A DNA stretch of 64,000 nucleotides, taken from positions 45,953 through 109,952 of the forward strand of contig UQDC01000007.1 in NCBI GenBank assembly GCA_900539755.1, read 5' to 3'. The notes beneath the pieces were generated by a model that saw only the letters and a program-made list of their open reading frames with translations, was not told the origin of the DNA and made no database searches. Made by a program: the position numbers and the translations under genes. The DNA is from an uncultured Alistipes sp. (GTDB lineage: Bacteria; Bacteroidota; Bacteroidia; Bacteroidales; Rikenellaceae). This document shows, in pieces, positions 63,702 through 64,000 of this stretch (positions within the stretch are counted from its first letter, which is position 1; each line of letters begins with the position of its first letter).

Positions 63702-64000
63702 ATGAAAAAGCTATTGAAAACGGTTTTAGCGGCCTTTGTTCTTCAGTGGGCATCCATGCGGCTGCGTTATGCGGTTCGGCTGGCGGAGCGGGCCCATCGC
63801 AAGAGTGGGGAGCGGTATTATGTGATGCCGGATCACCGGGATCGGTTGATTGTGATGCGTCGCAGCGGGATGCGCCGTCTGCGACGGTATGGCTACATGG
63901 ATTCGCACGTACGGATGCGCGATGTGATGCGTGAGTGTTTTTACTGTACGGCTGATCGGGGAGGCGTTTCGTTGCCACCAGAGGTTGTTGTGGCAAAGCG
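63702..64000 (+). CDS. Small basic phage protein, cut by window edge
   Basis: From the ATG at 63702 the frame stays open to the end of the window (99 codons). The sequence begins MKKLLKTVLAAFVLQW, a helix or weak signal, and continues very rich in Arg and Met (MRRSGMRRLRRYGYMD) with a CFYC pair. It lies 21 bases after the terminase stop on the same strand and so belongs to the same operon. Function unknown; the remainder is outside the window. Confidence 0.6.
   Translation, partial: MKKLLKTVLAAFVLQWASMRLRYAVRLAERAHRKSGERYYVMPDHRDRLIVMRRSGMRRLRRYGYMDSHVRMRDVMRECFYCTADRGGVSLPPEVVVAK

Larger units (their letters stand above)
47293..64000. mobile_element. Prophage (partial, right end outside window)
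   Basis: A tailed-phage genome starting at the tRNA scar. Visible modules: lysis (M15 peptidase, spanin-like proteins, possible holin) nearest the boundary, then fibre proteins, connectors, capsid and scaffold on the minus strand, then small protein, rhomboid and terminase on the plus strand. The integrase, portal and early genes are not seen and presumably lie to the right. Gene packing is tight with several stop-start overlaps, unlike the host part. Confidence 0.85.

Overview
The window looks like chromosome of an anaerobic gut-type Bacteroidales bacterium. Support comes from several Bacteroidetes-style promoters with a TAnnTTTG -7 box, weak use of Shine-Dalgarno sites, a single-component TonB-dependent receptor beside glycosidases, BACON and GIN domains, a tricorn-like protease, and many small lipoproteins. 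The genus cannot be fixed from sequence reading alone.

Layout. 1-5.7 kb: a truncated umuD at the left edge, an AraC regulator, and divergent from it a tripartite efflux operon (TolC-HlyD-MFS). The first two efflux genes are broken, by three simple-repeat frameshifts and an amber stop; the permease is intact. 5.9-8.4 kb: an AraC/GyrI regulator, an HD hydrolase and a DEDDh exonuclease. 9.7-17.7 kb: a sugar operon of outer-membrane receptor, GH32 fructosidase, GH36 alpha-galactosidase and MFS importer, a combination that fits raffinose-family oligosaccharides. A 127-nt leader with two mutually exclusive helices sits before the GH32 gene. 18-22.5 kb: a tricorn-like protease and a membrane protein. 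22.6-29 kb: an AT-rich island of small, mostly unrecognised lipoproteins, exported proteins and membrane proteins on both strands, with an orphan DnaA-domain-IV-like protein and a 45-residue membrane microprotein. 29.5-47 kb: core genes, including a GIN-domain protein, tRNA-Asn, divergent bioD/bioB, a DUF1573 protein, an NfnAB/GltA-type flavoprotein pair, a CNNM/CorC protein, tpiA-lysS, a DUF898 protein, an AsmA-like protein and a lipocalin-like lipoprotein.

47.3-64 kb: a prophage that runs off the right edge. Its left boundary is marked by the 3' end of a tRNA (T-arm plus acceptor strand) followed by that tRNA's terminator, the scar expected from integration into a tRNA gene. Late genes run leftward from 60.0 kb: scaffold-like, capsid, connectors, two BACON/coiled-coil fibre proteins, a 1,627-residue Ig-like repeat protein, a small membrane protein, spanin-like proteins and an M15 peptidase. 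Rightward from 60.75 kb are a small internally repeated protein, a rhomboid intramembrane protease with the expected catalytic motifs, and the large terminase, with reading frames overlapping. Between the two arms lies a truncated DUF4143 ATPase fragment next to a 22-bp perfect hairpin, which suggests a rearrangement.

The most unusual items are the rhomboid protease overlapping the terminase gene, the capsid-like protein with an N-terminal export-like hydrophobic segment, the repeat fibre cluster with recently duplicated BACON DNA, and the switch-like leader in the sugar operon.
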